Source: Ignavibacteria bacterium (GTDB lineage Bacteria; Bacteroidota; Ignavibacteria; Ignavibacteriales; Melioribacteraceae). Taken from it: a DNA stretch of 52,347 bases. The position numbers were made by a program, and so were the translations under genes. Under the pieces are notes generated by a model, which saw only the letters and a program-made list of their open reading frames with translations, was not told the origin of the DNA and ran no database searches. Below, piece by piece: positions 37,187 to 45,740 of the stretch; positions within the stretch are counted from its first letter, which is position 1, and the number at the start of each line of letters is the position of its first letter. The DNA is taken from contig WPAE01000020.1 of NCBI GenBank assembly GCA_009773205.1, positions 1 to 52,347 on the forward strand, in the 5' to 3' direction.

Positions 37187-37591
37187 ATGGTTTTTGTAAC
37201 ATTTACTGAAGCAGAAAAAGTAAAAAATTGTTTGATGGATGAACAACATAAGCAAATGACTCATATCATTAATAAAATTTACACAGCGTTCATTCTTAAA
37301 AAGAATAGAACACTGCAATCGCAATTAAGGATTCTTGTTGGGCATTTGCGCAGCCATTTTGATTACGAAGAAACATTGATGCAGCAGACTCAATTTGAAG
37401 GCTATTATTCCCACAAACTTGAGCATGATCGTTTTTACTGTAAAGTTGAAGGCATTTGGCAGTCTTACGTAGACAAAAATCCAAAACTTACATTGGAAGA
37501 ATTGTATAATGTAAAGAGCTGGTTTTTTAATCACATAGAAATAAACGATAAAAAGTGCGGGGAGCATTTTGCAAAGAACGGAATTAGCTGA
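37187..37591 (+). CDS. Bacteriohemerythrin-like protein
   Basis: The 134-residue helical protein carries the di-iron set in the right order: His21, His57 and Glu61 (HLRSHFDYEE), His76 and His80 (HKLEH), His116 and Asp121 (FFNHIEIND). This is the bacteriohemerythrin pattern, which binds O2, NO or iron. It may act in oxygen sensing or scavenging. It overlaps the next gene, comF, by 23 bp, so the two are probably translated from one mRNA. Confidence 0.88.
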   Translation: MVFVTFTEAEKVKNCLMDEQHKQMTHIINKIYTAFILKKNRTLQSQLRILVGHLRSHFDYEETLMQQTQFEGYYSHKLEHDRFYCKVEGIWQSYVDKNPKLTLEELYNVKSWFFNHIEINDKKCGEHFAKNGIS

Positions 37592-38282
37592 GAAATTATG
37601 TGTATCTGCAAATCAATTGTTAGACTTTTTCTTTCCAAGTTTTTGTGCGGCTTGTAAAATTAAATTGAGCTGCACAGAAAGATTTGTCTGCCCATCTTGC
37701 ATTTCGAAAATACAAAAAGCTTCACAAGAAAGGATTGAACATGAGTTCCAGCGCAAGTTTTTGAGCAGCCAAATCATTGCCGGCTTTCATTCTGCATTTG
37801 TGTTTGAAAGCGAAAAAGAACTCCAAACAATACTACATTTATTGAAGTATAACGGTAAGTTTTTGCTTGGTAAGTTTCTTGGAGAAATTGCCGCAGCAGA
37901 AACTATTGCGAAAATTAAATTATGGAGTGCTGATTTAATCTTACCTGTTCCACTCCACTCGCTCAAAAAAGCTGAGCGCGGGTACAATCAATCGGATTTT
38001 ATTTGCAAAGGAATAAGCAAAGTTTTAAAAATTCCTTATAAAGCTAAGATTATAAAGAGAACAAGATTTACTCTTTCTCAAACAACGATGACTTTAGAAG
38101 AAAGAAAGCAGAATGTTCACGAAGCATTCGAGATTAAAAGGAAAAAAGATATTGCAGGGAAAAGAATAATTATTGTGGATGATGTAATTACAACTGGGGC
38201 TACAATAACCGAATGCGCAAGAGTTCTAAAAGAAAATGGCGCCGAGGAAATCTTTGCGTTTTCTGTTGCTATTGCAGATTAA
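37569..38282 (+). CDS. comF: ComF family phosphoribosyltransferase-like protein
   Basis: The 237-residue protein has the N-terminal zinc finger of ComF (CAAC at 26-29, then CPSC at 41-44, with Cys35 between) and a C-terminal PRTase domain with the PRPP loop VDDVITTGATITECA. ComF proteins assist DNA uptake in natural transformation, though distant homologues may have other PRTase roles. The start is TTG 37569, with GGGGAG about 5 bases upstream, inside the hemerythrin gene. It ends immediately at the convergent argS stop with no spacer. Confidence 0.88.
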   Translation: MQRTELAEKLCVSANQLLDFFFPSFCAACKIKLSCTERFVCPSCISKIQKASQERIEHEFQRKFLSSQIIAGFHSAFVFESEKELQTILHLLKYNGKFLLGKFLGEIAAAETIAKIKLWSADLILPVPLHSLKKAERGYNQSDFICKGISKVLKIPYKAKIIKRTRFTLSQTTMTLEERKQNVHEAFEIKRKKDIAGKRIIIVDDVITTGATITECARVLKENGAEEIFAFSVAIAD

Positions 38283-39911
38283 CTACATTCTGTCAGGCGC
38301 ACTAACACCAAGAATTGATAAACCGTTTCTTAATGTTGTTTGAGCTGCAATGCACAAAGCTATTCTCGCTTCGGCTAAATTCTTTTCGCTGCCAATAATT
38401 CTGCACTCCGTATAGAATCTATGGAACAGCGAGGCTAATTCTTCAAGATATATTGCAATTCTGTGAACTTCGTAATTTTCTGCGCTTAGAAGCACTTCAT
38501 TCGGAAACTCAAAAAACTTTTTAAGCAAATCTTGCTCAACTTGTTTAGTAAGTAATTCTAAATGTTCCAGCGATGGATCCAAACCTTGCTCTTTTACCAT
38601 TCTTAGAATCGAAGCTATCCGTGCGTGCGCATACTGCAAATAGAAAACAGGATTTTCATCAGATTGTTTCTTCGCAAGCTCAAGATCAAAATTTAAGTGG
38701 CTTGAAATACTGCGCATATTGAAAAAATATCTAACAACATCAGCGCCAACTTCATCTACTAATTCATCCAAAGTAATGTAGTTAGCTTTTCGTGTGGACA
38801 TCTTTACGACCTCACCTTTTTGCATAATAGTTACAAACTGGTGAATAAGAACATTTACTTTGTCGGAATCGTACCCAAGAGCACGCAACCCAGCAAGCAC
38901 ATCCGGGTAAGCAGCGTTATGATCCGACCCAAACAAATCAATCATCAAATCATAACCGCGTTCAAACTTTGTAATGTGGTAAGCAATATCGGGCAGTCTG
39001 TAAGTAGGTTCGCCGGTTTGTTTTACTATCACTTTATCTTGTTCGTTACCAAGTTCAGTTAGTTTAAGCCAAATTGCATTTTCTTTTTCATAAGACAAGT
39101 TTTTCTTTTTGAACTCTTCTAACAACCAGGTAATTCTGCCATCTTCATACAAAGTGTGTTCATTGTAAAAATTTTTCATCTTAATGCCAATCTCATTCAT
39201 TGTCTTTATAATATCTGCAAAGATTTCTTTTTCGGCTGTCTGTTTAAAAATTCCCTCTGCATCATCTTTGATTAATTTATCGCCGTGTTCAGCAATTAAT
39301 TTATTAGCAATTTCTTTAATGTACTCGCCTTGATAATAATCTTCTGGAAAATCAATTTTGTTTTCCAACTGCTCCAAATATCTAAGGCGTACAGAATCAC
39401 CGAGCACTCGCATCTGCCTTCCGGCATTGTTAAAATAGTATTCACGGTCAACTTCATATCCAATCCACTCAAGCAGGTTTGCTACCGTATCTCCAACTAC
39501 GGCATTTCTTCCGTGCCCAACAGTTAATGGTCCGGTTGGATTAGCGGAAATAAATTCTACCATAGCTTTCTTCCCGTAATACTTTTGCGATCTTCCAAAG
39601 TTTTCTTTCTTAGTTAAAATTTCTTTTATAATGGAAGGAATATAATTTGGAGAGAAGTAAAAATTTATAAAACCTGGTCCAGCAATTTCAATTTTTTCAA
39701 TTACGGATTTGTCGCACTCAAGATTCTCGATAATTTCATTAGCAATTTCGCGCGGGTTTCTTTTCAACTTCTTAGAAAGAATCATAGCTGCGTTAATTGA
39801 GTAATCTCCGTGGCTTTTCTGATTTGGTACACTGAAAACGTAATCAATATCTTTAAGGTAGGTTAATTTTTCTGCCGTCTTTATGAATAGATCCGATAAA
39901 TACTGTTTCAA
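38283..39911 (-). CDS. argS: Arginyl-tRNA synthetase
   Basis: This class I enzyme charges tRNA-Arg. The 542-residue protein has the Add-1 N-domain, the HIGH-box equivalent ANPTGPLTVGHGRN (HGRN 133-136), the KMSKS-like loop VKMSTRKANYI, and the C-terminal anticodon-binding domain ending RNGLSILGVSAPDRM. Its length is normal. It is transcribed after rsfS (17 bp apart) and its stop abuts the comF stop. Confidence 0.97.
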   Translation of the reverse strand: MKQYLSDLFIKTAEKLTYLKDIDYVFSVPNQKSHGDYSINAAMILSKKLKRNPREIANEIIENLECDKSVIEKIEIAGPGFINFYFSPNYIPSIIKEILTKKENFGRSQKYYGKKAMVEFISANPTGPLTVGHGRNAVVGDTVANLLEWIGYEVDREYYFNNAGRQMRVLGDSVRLRYLEQLENKIDFPEDYYQGEYIKEIANKLIAEHGDKLIKDDAEGIFKQTAEKEIFADIIKTMNEIGIKMKNFYNEHTLYEDGRITWLLEEFKKKNLSYEKENAIWLKLTELGNEQDKVIVKQTGEPTYRLPDIAYHITKFERGYDLMIDLFGSDHNAAYPDVLAGLRALGYDSDKVNVLIHQFVTIMQKGEVVKMSTRKANYITLDELVDEVGADVVRYFFNMRSISSHLNFDLELAKKQSDENPVFYLQYAHARIASILRMVKEQGLDPSLEHLELLTKQVEQDLLKKFFEFPNEVLLSAENYEVHRIAIYLEELASLFHRFYTECRIIGSEKNLAEARIALCIAAQTTLRNGLSILGVSAPDRM

Positions 39912-39928
39912 ACTGTTCTCCGCAAAAA

Positions 39929-40282
39929 TTATTTGTCATCTTCAATAGAAATAACTGGAGCGTCGCCCCAAAGTTTTTCTAAATTATAATAAGCGCGCAC
40001 TTCGTGTTTAAAAATGTGAAGCACAACATCAAAGTAATCCATCAAAACCCAATTAAGCGTTTCCAAGCCTTCTCGGTGGAAGCATTTTATTCCACGCTCA
40101 ATTAGCTTTTCATCAACATCATCGGCTATTGCTTTCACTTGCCTGTCAGAATCTGCCGAGCAAATAACAAAATAATCAGCAATTCCGCCGGATACTTTTC
40201 TTAGATCCAGAATTTTAATGCTATAGCCTTTCTTCTCTTTAGTAAGATCAGCTATTAGTTTAGCAAATTTGAGTGCGTCCAA
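39929..40282 (-). CDS. rsfS: Ribosome silencing factor RsfS
   Basis: The 117-residue protein has the DUF143 pattern: KGYSIKILDLRKVSGGIADYFVICSADSDRQVKAIADDV and GLETLNWVLMDYFDVVLHIF. RsfS binds ribosomal protein L14 and blocks subunit joining in starvation. It follows the LytR_C-domain gene with 7 bp between and precedes argS. Confidence 0.95.
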   Translation of the reverse strand: MDALKFAKLIADLTKEKKGYSIKILDLRKVSGGIADYFVICSADSDRQVKAIADDVDEKLIERGIKCFHREGLETLNWVLMDYFDVVLHIFKHEVRAYYNLEKLWGDAPVISIEDDK

Positions 40283-40289
40283 AGTTTCC

Positions 40290-40778
40290 TCACTTAAATG
40301 GTGTCAATGAAAAATAATCTTTGCCAATAACAACCGAAACATCTATAAAATAATCTTTGTTAAGCTGCTGAATAACATTTTCGTTTCTAACTCCAAGAGC
40401 CGATGCAACTTTATATGCATTTGCCATATTTCCAATTCTGTCAATTATTAATGTCTCATCAACATCAGATGAAATATAATTGCCTATATCGGCAACATCA
40501 AAACCTTTGCTTCGCAGATAATCTGTGTAACGGTCTGCCACACCACTAACTCCGCAGCCGTTTCTAACATCAATTTGTATAATTTCTTCTGCCCCTTTTG
40601 TATCCGGCAAAGCAAACTCTTCTTCTCCTTTATAAGATAGTTTTAAAAAAAGAGAGTAAGCCATGAAAATTATCGCTGCTGTTAGTAAAAAAATTGAAAC
40701 ATTAATTAGAATGTTTACAGTTGGAGACTTCAGGTTTGCCGGTTTTTGTTTTGGCTTTGCCGGTTTATACTTTTCCAA
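40290..40778 (-). CDS. LytR C-terminal-domain membrane protein
   Basis: The 162-residue protein has a basic Pro/Lys-rich cytoplasmic start (MEKYKPAKPKQKPANLKSP), one membrane helix (about 24-48), and a C-terminal LytR_C domain (IDVRNGCGVSGVADRYTDYLRSKGFDVADIGNY...). The catalytic LytR-CpsA-Psr domain is absent. A role at the envelope, perhaps with cell-wall or polymer attachment, is inferred only from the domain. It lies 7 bp before rsfS. Confidence 0.8.
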   Translation of the reverse strand: MEKYKPAKPKQKPANLKSPTVNILINVSIFLLTAAIIFMAYSLFLKLSYKGEEEFALPDTKGAEEIIQIDVRNGCGVSGVADRYTDYLRSKGFDVADIGNYISSDVDETLIIDRIGNMANAYKVASALGVRNENVIQQLNKDYFIDVSVVIGKDYFSLTPFK

Positions 40779-40833
40779 TTTATCCTGTTTTGAAATTTAT
40801 AGCACTTACAAAGCCAAATTTAATAAAAATGCG

Positions 40834-41340
40834 TTACTCTTTCCCGAATTCATTGTTGTTGAAAAAATAATCTCTAAAGCCAGAATAAAAACCGTTTGAG
40901 TGATAAGGAGAATAATAACCGAAAGGATAACTATTGTATTGAAGCGAGACTTTCATGTTGTTGCTAATTTTATAATTCATCTGAACGCGGTTTAGGTAAA
41001 CTCCGTTTACCTGCTTGGCAAAATCTTTTCCGAAAGAGCTATAAGGCGAATTAAGAACACTAATATCAGCTTGTAAATTCAGTTTATCATTAAATTGAAA
41101 GAACATACTATTAGTATAATTGCCAAGTGCCATTCCTCCTCCGCCAAAAGCCGAGTATGAAAGACCAAAGCTATGCTTCATCTGAAAATCTTCGATGCCA
41201 AATAAGCCGAATAACGAACCAAAACCGCTCTTATTCAAAATTCCACTTTTCACATCAATGGATTTGTTAAGATCATCCCTAAACTGCGCATAGGAAACTG
41301 AAACTGATAATACCAGAATAATTAGTATGGTCTTTTTCAT
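40834..41340 (-). CDS. Small exported protein, function unknown
   Basis: The 168-residue protein starts at ATG 41340 with a signal peptide (MKKTILIILVLSVSVSYAQ). It is rich in glycine and aromatic residues (FGLSYSAFGGGGMALGNYTN, SNGFYSGFRDYFFNNNEFGKE), suggesting a beta-rich envelope protein. GGTGAG is 4 bases upstream of the start. A longer frame from 41397 adds 19 residues before the signal and is unlikely. It lies upstream of the LytR_C gene. No family recognised. Confidence 0.6.
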   Translation of the reverse strand: MKKTILIILVLSVSVSYAQFRDDLNKSIDVKSGILNKSGFGSLFGLFGIEDFQMKHSFGLSYSAFGGGGMALGNYTNSMFFQFNDKLNLQADISVLNSPYSSFGKDFAKQVNGVYLNRVQMNYKISNNMKVSLQYNSYPFGYYSPYHSNGFYSGFRDYFFNNNEFGKE

Positions 41341-41443
41341 TTGCTCACCACTTTTGTTCTTTAACAATGTTGCTAAACTTAAGGTTTCCAAACTCATTTG
41401 GAAAATATTTTATTTTCGCAAAGTGTTCAAGTCAATTTTACGG

Positions 41444-41902
41444 TTATTTAATTCTCACAATCATTTCAATTTCAACAGGTGCATTAAGCGGCAGTTCACT
41501 TACTCCAACAGCGCTGCGTGCATGTTTCCCTTGCTCACCAAAAACTTGAACGAGAAATTCTGAAGCACCATTGGCAATTTTTGGCTGTCCGCTAAATCCA
41601 TTTGCCGAATTAACGAAAACTGTTAGTTTAGTTATTTGTTCAATTTTTTCAAGATCGCCAATTACACTCTTAACTGCGCTAAGACAATTTAAAGCACACT
41701 GGCGGGCGCATTCTACAGCCGTTTCTTCAGAAACTGTTTCGTTAACTTTTCCTTCGGCTAATAGCTTTCCATCTTTAAGTGGAAGCTGACCTGAAGTAAA
41801 TACAAGGTTTCCATTTACTTGCGCAGGAATATAAGCGGCAAGCGGCTTGGGTGCAGAAGGCAATTCAACTCCAGTTATCTCTTTAATTTTATTTTCAAAC
41901 AT
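41444..41902 (-). CDS. RidA family protein (enamine/imine deaminase-like)
   Basis: The 152-residue protein fits the YjgF/RidA family (LVFTSGQLPLKDGKLLAEGKVNETV, ECARQCALNCLSAVKS, KHARSAVGVSELPLNAPVEIEMIVRI). The conserved Arg in the ARSAVGV block is the usual ligand for the substrate carboxylate. RidA proteins remove reactive enamines from PLP enzymes. The start ATG 41902 has GGAG 6 bases upstream, better than the upstream TTG 41926 or ATG 41914. It is divergent from mazG. Confidence 0.88.
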   Translation of the reverse strand: MFENKIKEITGVELPSAPKPLAAYIPAQVNGNLVFTSGQLPLKDGKLLAEGKVNETVSEETAVECARQCALNCLSAVKSVIGDLEKIEQITKLTVFVNSANGFSGQPKIANGASEFLVQVFGEQGKHARSAVGVSELPLNAPVEIEMIVRIK

Positions 41903-42145
41903 TTTCGTCTCCATTTTTTTCAGCAAATATATTCAATTTTCATTACTTGCTCTCGATCATAATCTTGATCTTGCTTACAAAAAATCATTCTAAAACAAGC
42001 AAGATTACGAACTAGAATAAGGTCAAGGAAAAACAAACAACTATTCAGTTATTGTATGTTGGAAAATCCTGAGCAAGTGATTTCAATCTTTTCTTTTACC
42101 GATAAAAACAATGACTTATCTTTGCACAAAAATTCTGGAGATGCA

Positions 42146-42907
42146 ATGGTAGGAGAAAAATTTCAAAAATTGTACGATATAATGAAAAAGCTGCGTGAAG
42201 AATGCCCTTGGGATAAAGAACAAACTCACGATTCGATTAAAGCTGCAACTCTTGAAGAAACTTATGAATTGATTGAAGCTATAGATCAAAAGGACTATGT
42301 GGAACTTAAAACAGAACTTGGAGATTTACTTTTACACATTGTTTTTCACTCTGCTATTGGTGAAGACAATAAATTTTTTACTGCCGAAGAAGTGATAGAT
42401 ACACTTTGCGATAAATTAATTCGCCGCCATCCGCACGTTTTTGGCGATGTAGAAGTTAAGAACACAAAAGAGATTTTAAAGAATTGGGAAGAGATAAAAC
42501 TAAGCGAAGGGCGCACTTCTGTACTTGAAGGTGTTCCAAAGCTGCTGCCCGGTTTAGCGCGTGCTTACAGGCTGCAAGAGAAAGCTTCTAAAGTTGGTTT
42601 TGATTGGGAAAAGAAAGAGGATGTTTGGAAAAAAGTAATAGAAGAAATTGAAGAGATGCACGAAATGGAAGCCGATGGCAATATTGAAAAACTTGAGCAA
42701 GAACTTGGCGATGTTTTTTTCGCGCTCACTAATTACGCAAGGTTTTTAGGTATCAATCCGGAAAACGCTCTTAGATTGACAAACGAAAAATTCATCAAGC
42801 GTTTTTCCTATGTTGAACAAAAGATTAATGAGCAAGGCAGAAAACTTTCGGAATCTAACCTTGCCGAAATGGATAAATTTTGGGAAGAGAGTAAAAAGTT
42901 AGACTAA
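42146..42907 (+). CDS. mazG: Nucleoside triphosphate pyrophosphohydrolase MazG
   Basis: The 253-residue protein has two MazG domains. The first has CPWDKEQTHDSIKAATLEETYELIEAID (the EExxE metal site) and LGDLLLHIVFHS; the second has EELEMHE-like IEEIEEMHE and ELGDVFFALTNYARFLG. It hydrolyses (d)NTPs to monophosphates, keeping the pool clean and affecting (p)ppGpp-linked responses. The start is placed at ATG 42146, with GGAG five bases upstream. An in-frame ATG at 42056 would add 30 atypical residues. Its stop overlaps the convergent phoH stop by four bases. Confidence 0.93.
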   Translation: MVGEKFQKLYDIMKKLREECPWDKEQTHDSIKAATLEETYELIEAIDQKDYVELKTELGDLLLHIVFHSAIGEDNKFFTAEEVIDTLCDKLIRRHPHVFGDVEVKNTKEILKNWEEIKLSEGRTSVLEGVPKLLPGLARAYRLQEKASKVGFDWEKKEDVWKKVIEEIEEMHEMEADGNIEKLEQELGDVFFALTNYARFLGINPENALRLTNEKFIKRFSYVEQKINEQGRKLSESNLAEMDKFWEESKKLD

Positions 42908-43890
42908 GAGTTTTTGTTTCCGTTGTAATGTTCTTCGTAAGCCTCTATGATATCTTTAACTAATCTATGGCGAACGACATCAACTTTTTCAAAATAAATA
43001 AAAGCTACGCCATCAACACTTTTTAGAATTTCTTTAACTTGCACTAATCCACTCTGAGAGTAGCTCGGCAAATCAATTTGAGTAATATCGCCGGTAATAA
43101 TGGCTTTAGAGTTAGGACCAAGCCGTGTTAAAAACATTTTCATTTGCATAGCAGTTGCGTTTTGGGCTTCATCTAAAATTACATAAGCATTATTCAAAGT
43201 TCTACCACGCATAAATGCAAGCGGAACAATTTCAATCACACCTTTTTCTAGATAATTTCTTAACTGCTCGCCGGGGATCATCTCCTCCAAAGCATCATAA
43301 AGCGGACGTAAATAAGGATCTATTTTTTCTTTGAAATCACCAGGCAGAAAACCAAGACTTTCTCCTGCTTCTACCGCCGGTCTTGCCAAGATAATTTTCT
43401 TCACGGTTCCTTTTTTAAGAGAAGCAACTGCAAATGCTACTGCTAAATAAGTTTTTCCTGTACCTGCCGGGCCAATGGCAAAACAAATATCATTTTCTCT
43501 AACAGCTTTCCAGTAGGCAATTTGGTTAGGCGTTTTAGCTTTTATTACATCTTTCTTTGAATAAAGAACAATGCTGTCAAAATCATTTTCGTTAATAATT
43601 TCTTTGCCTTGCAGTGTAAGATCTATAATAGTGTAAACGTCATTAGGAGAAAGTTTGCCTGTTGTGTTCAGAACGAAAATCATTTCTTTAATTATTTTGT
43701 CAATAGCTTCAACTTCATCGGCTGAACCTTGAACGAAGACATTTTCGCCGCGTACCACAACGTTTGCAGAAAATCTTTCTTCAAGCGGTTTAATATTGCT
43801 GTCTTTGAATCCTAGAAAGGAAAGCAAATCAACGCTTTCAAGTTTAATTGCTTTTTCGTTCTGCGTAAACACCTCCGTTTTTGCATCCAA
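42904..43890 (-). CDS. phoH: PhoH-like ATPase
   Basis: The 328-residue protein has the KH-like N-terminus (KAIKLESVDLLSFLGFKDSNI), the Walker A motif GPAGTGKTYLAVA (140-147), GESLGFLPGDFKEKIDPYLRP, Walker B VILDEAQNAT, and TGDITQIDLP, all characteristic of PhoH/YlaK. It is a likely RNA-associated ATPase. The only ATG in range (43890) sits directly after the terminator of the upstream LysM gene. GGAGG lies inside the coding region about 17 bases downstream, an odd place. A TATTTTTG element overlaps the terminator tail and could be its promoter. Confidence 0.92.
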   Translation of the reverse strand: MDAKTEVFTQNEKAIKLESVDLLSFLGFKDSNIKPLEERFSANVVVRGENVFVQGSADEVEAIDKIIKEMIFVLNTTGKLSPNDVYTIIDLTLQGKEIINENDFDSIVLYSKKDVIKAKTPNQIAYWKAVRENDICFAIGPAGTGKTYLAVAFAVASLKKGTVKKIILARPAVEAGESLGFLPGDFKEKIDPYLRPLYDALEEMIPGEQLRNYLEKGVIEIVPLAFMRGRTLNNAYVILDEAQNATAMQMKMFLTRLGPNSKAIITGDITQIDLPSYSQSGLVQVKEILKSVDGVAFIYFEKVDVVRHRLVKDIIEAYEEHYNGNKNS

Positions 43891-43898
43891 AAATATAA

Positions 43899-43930
43899 AA
43901 AGCCCTTCTCACCAAAATGAAAAGGGCTTT
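43899..43930 (-). terminator. Intrinsic terminator after the LysM gene, directly before phoH
   Basis: On the minus strand AAAGCCCTT (43930-43922) pairs with AAGGGCTTT (43907-43899), followed by TTTATATTTTT. It lies 38 bases after the stop of the LysM gene and ends nine bases before the phoH ATG. Confidence 0.8.
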
Positions 43931-43968
43931 ACCGTTTAGAATAGTTTTAACAACTTAAATGTACTTCC

Positions 43969-44670
43969 TTATTTTACTGCTTCTTGAGTTTGTGTTGCAG
44001 GAGCAGGTTTGTAGTTCCTTCTAATTTTTTCGTACTTAGATTTTTCTTCTTCTGTTAAGTTAGGTATTTGGAACATCTGTTTTGGGAAGATCAAATCCGG
44101 GTTCTTAATCTGGTCGCGGTTTGCTTTATATATAATTGGCCAAGCAAATGGGTTTGTATAATGTTCTTTCTTTCTGGCAATTCCCCAAAGATGATCGCCT
44201 CTAACAACTTCGTAAGAAATTTCTTTTGGTTTTTCCTGCCAAGCATCAAGTTTTCTCTGAAGCTGATTATGAACTTTATCAAAGAATTCTGGAAGAGCAG
44301 AAATTTTGCTTTTCTTCATAGCGTCAAGTTCTGCTTGTCGGTCTGCTTTTGGCGCTTCCATTGCATCTATCTTTCCGCTCAAAGATTCCAATTGCTTTCT
44401 GAAATTATCAATGTCGGATTTTGTAGCACCAAGCATTGTGTAAAGTTCGTTTGTGCATTGTTCAAATGTTTTAAGACCATCGCGCATTTTTTTCAAATTA
44501 GAAATTTCGCTTTTAAGAGAATTCAATTCTGTTGTAAGAGCAATTCTCCTTTCTGTTAAGCGATTAATTTCGCTCTGCCATTCTTCTTTTGTCATTTCCT
44601 CTTGAGCAAAAATGTTTGCTGCAGAAACAAAGAAGAAAGAGCCAAGTAATAATATTCTTAATGTTTTCAT
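43969..44670 (-). CDS. Secreted LysM-domain protein with coiled-coil
   Basis: The 233-residue protein has a signal peptide (MKTLRILLLGSFFFVSAANIFAQ). Residues 25-135 form a long charged coiled-coil (EEWQSEINRLTERRIALTTELNSLKSEISNLKK). A LysM domain follows at about 158-215 (YEVVRGDHLWGIARKKEHYTNPFAWPIIYKANRDQIKNPDLIFPKQMFQIP). LysM binds peptidoglycan, so the protein probably acts in the periplasm and may link the wall to a partner. It is 22 bp downstream of a small coiled-coil lipoprotein gene, and both carry heptad-like helices. Confidence 0.85.
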   Translation of the reverse strand: MKTLRILLLGSFFFVSAANIFAQEEMTKEEWQSEINRLTERRIALTTELNSLKSEISNLKKMRDGLKTFEQCTNELYTMLGATKSDIDNFRKQLESLSGKIDAMEAPKADRQAELDAMKKSKISALPEFFDKVHNQLQRKLDAWQEKPKEISYEVVRGDHLWGIARKKEHYTNPFAWPIIYKANRDQIKNPDLIFPKQMFQIPNLTEEEKSKYEKIRRNYKPAPATQTQEAVK

Positions 44671-44692
44671 TATAATTTCTCCTTTGTTCTAA

Positions 44693-44959
44693 TTACAAAC
44701 CAATTTTTTCGAGGTTCTTTTTAGTTTCAGCTTTTTCTTTGTTGCATTGCTCCAATTTGGAATTTTTTTCTGCAATTTCTCTTTCTAACGCAGATTTTTC
44801 CGATTTCAATCCGTTAATTTCTTTTTCTAAAGCTTTAACTTCAGAACGAAGGGCATCAAGTTGTGCCATTTGTTCCTCAGAAACACCGCTGCATGCTGTA
44901 AAACTCACAACGCCAGCAATCAGCACCGCCACAAGGGCTTTGTTGATTAGTTTCTTCAT
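44693..44959 (-). CDS. Small Lpp-like coiled-coil lipoprotein
   Basis: The 88-residue protein has a lipoprotein signal (lipobox FTAC, Cys23) and then an unbroken charged helix with heptad leucines (AQLDALRSEVKALEKEINGLKSEKSALEREIAEKN). It resembles Braun-type lipoproteins in build but not clearly in sequence, and no C-terminal lysine is present for wall cross-linking. An AGGAGA ribosome site lies 6 bases before the ATG. It is transcribed just ahead of the LysM-domain gene and may partner it. Confidence 0.7.
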   Translation of the reverse strand: MKKLINKALVAVLIAGVVSFTACSGVSEEQMAQLDALRSEVKALEKEINGLKSEKSALEREIAEKNSKLEQCNKEKAETKKNLEKIGL

Positions 44960-45047
44960 TAGTATCTCCTGTTTTTAATGAGTTTATCTTGGGTCGTAAT
45001 ATAAAGATTTTTTTGTCCGGAGAAACTGAAAAAGGATATTTAATGCT

Positions 45048-45725
45048 TCAGATTATTCTTTTTTCTACAAGGCTTGAATAAGAATCTCCGGCTACTATAA
45101 CGTGGTCAAATACTTGTATTTCCAAGAGTTTGCCTGCTTCTGTTAACTTGCGGGTTATACTTATATCTTCATTGCTTGGTTCCGGGTTTCCGCTTGGATG
45201 ATTATGAATTAAAATAATGTTTGCCGAGCTGTTTTCTATTGCTACTTTGAATACTTCTCTTGCATGAACAACACTGCTGTTTAAACTTCCCTCGGAAATT
45301 TTCTGGTATTTAATTATTCGGTTGGAAGAACTTAAACACACAACCAAGAATTGTTCTTTAAGTTCATCTCTAAGTAAGGGAATAAATATTTCTGCAACAT
45401 CTTTTGGGGAAGTAATCTTAGTAGTAGAAAGCCACTTCTTTTCATAATCTACTCTTCTGCTCAATTCAAAAGCGGCAATTAGAGTTGCAGCTTTGTCTTT
45501 ACCAATTCCATGAAAATTTGTAAGCGCATCGTGAGTTTGAGCTGTAAGAAAATTTAGATCATTATATTTTTTAATAAGGTTTTGAGCAACTTCAATTACA
45601 GATTGCCCTTTGGTTCCGGTTCTAAGCAGAATTGCTATTAATTCTGCATTAGAAAGACTTTGCACGCCTCGTAAAATTAATTTTTCACGCGGGCGGTCAT
45701 CAAATGGCAGTTCTTTTACTTTCAT
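45048..45725 (-). CDS. radC: DNA repair protein RadC (JAB/MPN domain)
   Basis: The 225-residue protein has the UPF0758 N-domain with a helix-hairpin-helix (LTNFHGIGKDKAATLIAAFELSRR) and the JAB metallo-domain motif HNHPSGNPEPSNED. It is the core-genome RadC type. The exact biochemical role is unsettled, and a direct part in repair is doubtful for the family. It follows guaA by 15 bp on the same strand. Confidence 0.93.
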   Translation of the reverse strand: MKVKELPFDDRPREKLILRGVQSLSNAELIAILLRTGTKGQSVIEVAQNLIKKYNDLNFLTAQTHDALTNFHGIGKDKAATLIAAFELSRRVDYEKKWLSTTKITSPKDVAEIFIPLLRDELKEQFLVVCLSSSNRIIKYQKISEGSLNSSVVHAREVFKVAIENSSANIILIHNHPSGNPEPSNEDISITRKLTEAGKLLEIQVFDHVIVAGDSYSSLVEKRII

Positions 45726-45740
45726 TTTTATAGTTTAAGT

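Noticed and set aside
42056-42145. MazG start at ATG 42056
   Set aside because: The extra 30 residues do not match the family, and a GGAG site precedes the ATG at 42146.
44068-44559. 163-residue plus-strand open frame
   Set aside because: Antisense shadow of the LysM-domain gene, whose signal peptide, coiled-coil and LysM motifs are clear on the other strand.
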